In this document: positions 12,572 to 14,871 of the stretch, piece by piece
How the letters are laid out: each line of letters begins with the position of its first letter
How positions within the stretch are numbered: the stretch's first letter is position 1
Source of the DNA: an uncultured Muribaculaceae bacterium
GTDB taxonomy: Bacteria; Bacteroidota; Bacteroidia; Bacteroidales; Muribaculaceae
Reading direction: 5' to 3'
DNA length: 14,871 nucleotides
Assembly (NCBI GenBank): GCA_902494515.1
Contig: CABUTS010000067.1
Span: 1-14,871 of the forward strand
Position numbers and translations under genes: made by a program
The notes under the pieces: generated by a model
Database searches by the model: none
Told to the model about the DNA's origin: nothing
The model's input: the letters and a program-made list of their open reading frames with translations, nothing else

Positions 12572-12781
12572 ATGGCTCCCAAGAACATCCCACGGCTCAA
12601 CATTTCGTCGGCAACACCGCTCACCGCGATGCAGCTCAACGACATACGCTTCTCCGACCGCCATACCATCCTCACCCCCGACATGCTGAAACCCCAGCAA
12701 CCTGCCGCCGCTCAGAACTTCACCACCGGCATCCCGAAGAATCCCGAAGCCACGGTGAACATCGCCGAGTCGCCCCGCTGA
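12572..12781 (+). CDS. Small Cys-free peptide gene attached to the VKOR gene
   Basis: 69 residues beginning MAPKNIPRLNISSATPL, starting 11 bp after the VKOR stop. The N-terminal 40 residues look designed (LTAMQLNDIRFSDRHTILTPDML) while the rest is Pro/Ala/Asn-rich and probably flexible. No Cys, no signal peptide, no Gly-Gly leader motif. Third codon positions are mostly G or C as in neighbouring real genes. Its last 70 bp overlap the 3' end of the opposite-strand membrane protein gene. I do not recognise the family with certainty; tight spacing argues for co-expression with the thioredoxin and VKOR genes. It could be a peptide precursor, a small accessory subunit or, less likely, a chance frame. 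Confidence 0.6.
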   Translation: MAPKNIPRLNISSATPLTAMQLNDIRFSDRHTILTPDMLKPQQPAAAQNFTTGIPKNPEATVNIAESPR

Positions 12782-13251
12782 ACCGTCGCATAGCTGCCCG
12801 CCGAAACCGTGCGGTCAACCTCTCCCCCACCTTCCAGCCTGTAAACCATATGATAAACCGAAGTGGTCTCATCAGTCAGATACGTACGGCGCCCCGAACG
12901 GCGCCGTTTCTTCTGCTTCTTAATATATTTATCGGCGACGACACCCGACACCTCATGCTCGCTTTCCTCCCTGTCAGCCAGATAGTTGACGCCGAAGCAG
13001 ATAAACCCGAGCACCCCGACGGCAACCACGGTGTTCAGGAAATAATTCCACAAAAACCCGCTTCGGCCGCTGTATTTCGCCCAGAAATGCCATAGCGTCG
13101 TACCCGAAACCAGAGCCAGCGCAATGACAACAGCCCAAGCCATCCATATCTGCCCCAAAACCGCGCTTGCGAAAACGGCATCCGCAATAATCAGTACCGC
13201 CCCCGCAATCGCCACTCCATTAACGATATAACGTTTTGTCTTTGCAGTCAT
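12712..13251 (-). CDS. Small membrane protein of unknown function
   Basis: 179 residues from the ATG at 13251 (a TTG at 13275 would add eight). Three hydrophobic segments at about 9-31, 33-53 and 67-91 are followed by a soluble C-terminal part: an acidic stretch (ADREESEHE), VSGVVADKYIKKQKKRRRSGRR with a strongly basic patch, then a beta-rich end (SVYHMVYRLEGGGEVDRTVS ... YATVQRGDSAMFTVASGFFG). The end faintly recalls DUF3592-type proteins, which I cannot verify. It lies 41 bp after the ogt stop on the same strand and is probably co-transcribed from the ogt promoter. Its last 70 bp overlap the small peptide gene on the plus strand. Confidence 0.75.
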   Translation of the reverse strand: MTAKTKRYIVNGVAIAGAVLIIADAVFASAVLGQIWMAWAVVIALALVSGTTLWHFWAKYSGRSGFLWNYFLNTVVAVGVLGFICFGVNYLADREESEHEVSGVVADKYIKKQKKRRRSGRRTYLTDETTSVYHMVYRLEGGGEVDRTVSAGSYATVQRGDSAMFTVASGFFGMPVVKF

Positions 13252-13292
13252 ATTTGTTCTTTTAACAATATTCAATAAATGGTTGCAATAAT

Positions 13293-13868
13293 TCAGCCTT
13301 TTGCAAGGACTTTTTCCTCGAGGTTCTGGAGGAAACCGAGTGCTGCGAGGCCGCCGGCATAGCCTCCCGGCGTGAAATTAGCAGTGACTACCCGGTGGCA
13401 GGGGAGGAAGAGGCTCAGGAGGTTGGCGGAGTTGGCGGAGCCGACGGCGCGGGCGGCGAGCGGGTGGCCGAGCGGAGCGGAGGGCGGGCAAGTCATTGAG
13501 GCGGCTTGGGCGCCGTAGGTTATGGTGGTGCCGTAGGGGATTGTCAGGAGAGCGCCCCAGGCCTGGAGCTGGAAGGGGGTGCCGACCGGCAGGAGGGGGA
13601 TGGAGAATTCGCGGCGTTGTCCGGCGAAGTATTCGTCGAGCTGGGCGACGGCTTTGTCGAGCACAGGGTTCTCCCCTTGGCGCATCTCTGCTCCCAGCAG
13701 GCGTTTGAGGCGCCGGCGCACCGCAGGGCGCCGGCTGCCGGGGATTTCCCAGTCGCAGAGACAGAGCCGGTCGCCCAGGGCTCCGAGCATCAGGTCGCCG
13801 CAGGGGCTGTGATATATACGGGTCTGGATTTCCGTTAACCCCGAGGGGTTAAAATTGTTCGATTTCAT
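13293..13868 (-). CDS. ogt: Methylated-DNA--protein-cysteine methyltransferase (Ogt/MGMT type)
   Basis: 191 residues. The protein moves an alkyl group from O6-alkylguanine in DNA to its own Cys, a one-use repair reaction. Seen: an N-terminal ribonuclease-like domain (YHSPCGDLMLGAL, LDEYFAGQRREFSIPL), GTPFQLQAWGALLTIPYGTTITYG, the Arg finger in RAVG (Arg140), and the acceptor Cys157 in PCHRV. Oddities: about eight extra residues (MTCPPSAPLGHP region) between the conserved Tyr118 and RAVG; NL instead of the usual NP before the active site; and GGYAGGLAALGFL in place of the common GGYxGGLxxKxxL. The alkyl acceptor is intact, so activity is likely. A strong promoter lies just upstream. Confidence 0.9.
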   Translation of the reverse strand: MKSNNFNPSGLTEIQTRIYHSPCGDLMLGALGDRLCLCDWEIPGSRRPAVRRRLKRLLGAEMRQGENPVLDKAVAQLDEYFAGQRREFSIPLLPVGTPFQLQAWGALLTIPYGTTITYGAQAASMTCPPSAPLGHPLAARAVGSANSANLLSLFLPCHRVVTANFTPGGYAGGLAALGFLQNLEEKVLAKG

Positions 13869-13886
13869 AAAGGATTTGATTTGTCA

Positions 13887-13917
13887 CAAAATTACAAATT
13901 ATATTCCAAGTAACAAA
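13887..13917 (-). promoter_or_regulatory. Bacteroidota-type promoter for ogt
   Basis: Reading the minus strand: TTTG (13914-13917), exactly 19 bases, then TAATTTTG (13887-13894), a full match to the -33/-7 consensus. The expected start of transcription is near 13882, giving a leader of about 14 nt before the ogt ATG. This is the clearest promoter in the window. Confidence 0.75.
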
Positions 13918-14008
13918 ACGGGGCGGACATTTGGGGGACAATCGCAGATTTATGGTCAGCGAAAAGAACTTTACGGCTGCCTCTGCTGGAAAATTGTGAA
14001 AAATTATT

Positions 14009-14016
14009 TAACTTTG
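14009..14016 (+). promoter_or_regulatory. -7 box for the M48 protease gene
   Basis: TAACTTTG, a full match to TAnnTTTG, 63 nt before the ATG at 14080. The -33 position reads only GCTG or CTGG, so it is a partial promoter. The leader carries three near repeats of TCCGGAATGG-like 10-mers (about 14020-14049) that can form alternative CCGG stems. Confidence 0.5.
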
Positions 14017-14079
14017 CCCTCCGGAATGGTCCGGAATCGCCGGACTCCACCTTCACTTTGCCTACAAATTAAACACGCT

Positions 14080-14871
14080 ATGAAAATATTTTCGAAAGTA
14101 ATTCTTGCATTTGCTGCCGCACTGCTTTCCTTCGGGACCGCAAGCGCTCAGTTCAACCTCGGCAAAGCCCTCGGCGGTGCCAAAAAGGCCGTGCAGGCTT
14201 TCACCCTCTCCGACGAAGATATGGCTGCCTACGTCAAGGAATCCGTGGAATGGATGGACAAAAACAATCCCGTGGCTGCCGACGATGACCCCTACACACA
14301 GCGTCTGAACCGTCTGACCGCAGGCATCACCGACGCCGACGGTATCCCCCTGAACTTCAAGGTTTACAAAGTCGTTGACGTCAACGCCTTCGCCTGCCCC
14401 GACGGCAGCGTGCGCGTCTTCTCCTCGCTGATGGATATCATGGACGACGACGAACTCCTCGGCATCATCGGCCACGAAATCGGTCACGTAATCAAGCGCC
14501 ACTCCCGCAAAGCGTTCCAGAACGAGCTCCTCGGCGGAGCCCTCAAAGACGCCATCGCCTCGACCGGCGGCAAGGCCGCTGCCCTGACCGAATCGCAGCT
14601 CGGCACCCTCAGCGGTGCCCTCGTGAATGCCAAATACTCCCAGAAGCAGGAAAAAGAGGCCGACAACTGCGGCTACGACTTTCTTGTTTCCAAAGGTAAG
14701 AACCCCTGGGGCATGGTTATGGCCTTCGAGAAATTCCAGAACATGGAAGGTGGCAGCGACGTCAAGCAGAGCTACATCACCAAGATGTTCTCCTCGCACC
14801 CCGACACCAAATCCCGCATTGAAGCCATGACCAAGCGCTGCGTCGCCGACGGCTACACCCGCCCCGCCGCC
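14080..14871 (+). CDS. Secreted M48 family zinc metalloprotease (3' end outside window)
   Basis: 264 residues are visible with no stop; the chain is probably almost complete because the family domain ends here. The signal peptide MKIFSKVILAFAAALLSFG ends at TASA-Q (about residue 23). Zinc site GHEIGHVIKRH with His132, Glu133 and His136; third ligand Glu193 in KQEKEADNCGYDFL; and the late SSHPDTKSRI with His240, all as in M48B/BepA-like and LoiP-like proteases. Residues 24-45 are AlaGlyLys-rich before the catalytic domain. A periplasmic quality-control protease role is expected from the family. There are no membrane segments in the visible part, unlike HtpX. Confidence 0.88.
   Translation, partial: MKIFSKVILAFAAALLSFGTASAQFNLGKALGGAKKAVQAFTLSDEDMAAYVKESVEWMDKNNPVAADDDPYTQRLNRLTAGITDADGIPLNFKVYKVVDVNAFACPDGSVRVFSSLMDIMDDDELLGIIGHEIGHVIKRHSRKAFQNELLGGALKDAIASTGGKAAALTESQLGTLSGALVNAKYSQKQEKEADNCGYDFLVSKGKNPWGMVMAFEKFQNMEGGSDVKQSYITKMFSSHPDTKSRIEAMTKRCVADGYTRPAA

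Noticed and set aside
1..14871. Mobile element or genomic island
   Set aside because: No transposase, integrase, tRNA-flanking repeat or compositional break is seen; gene content is core-like.

Overview
The window looks like a chromosomal piece of a GC-rich Bacteroidota genome, most likely order Bacteroidales; a gut Muribaculaceae-type lineage is my best guess, not proven. The reasons are: a GldH-family lipoprotein; several promoters of the Bacteroidota form (TTTG, about 19-21 bases, then TAnnTTTG); no purine-rich Shine-Dalgarno sequences at most starts; and a PSP1-domain gene next to gldH. The gene content is mostly core housekeeping rather than mobile, and I see no tRNA, rRNA, CRISPR array, transposase or prophage gene.

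Layout. (1) Bases 1-731: the C-terminal end of a RecB/AddA-like PD-(D/E)XK nuclease, probably a UvrD-type helicase-nuclease, with a Pro/Ala/Ser linker carrying 7-residue repeats and an in-frame palindromic repeat. (2) 760-1524, minus: surE, convergent with the nuclease. (3) 1525-1825: divergent regulatory region. (4) 1826-3634: parA and parB, separated by a 21-bp tandem repeat array. (5) 3635-3884: palindromes and A-rich 21-bp repeats. (6) 3885-4489: a small coiled-coil protein overlapping zapA by 4 nt, then a strong hairpin. (7) 4653-8305: rny (RNase Y), a PSP1/RicT-like protein, and the lipoprotein gene gldH. (8) 8350-9738: a secreted GH29 alpha-L-fucosidase, followed by a double palindrome. 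(9) 9864-11072: an M24 aminopeptidase. (10) 11207-12781: thioredoxin, a VKOR membrane protein fused to a degenerate C39-like domain, and a 69-residue cysteine-free peptide. (11) 12712-13868, minus: a small membrane protein and an ogt-type alkyltransferase behind a near-perfect promoter. (12) 14080-14871: a secreted M48 metalloprotease cut by the window edge.

How the genes fit together. parA/parB (segregation), the coiled-coil gene and zapA (Z-ring) make a chromosome-segregation and division block. RNase Y next to a RicT homologue mirrors the B. subtilis Y-complex and suggests that RNA decay control is coupled here too. Thioredoxin plus VKOR forms a plausible disulfide-exchange pair, and a conserved-looking small peptide gene is attached to it.

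The most unusual material is non-coding: a family of paired hairpins with compensatory changes, present in two intergenic copies and one copy in frame inside the nuclease gene; several 20-26-bp tandem duplications near gene starts; and a structured hairpin after zapA that contains a promoter-like sequence.
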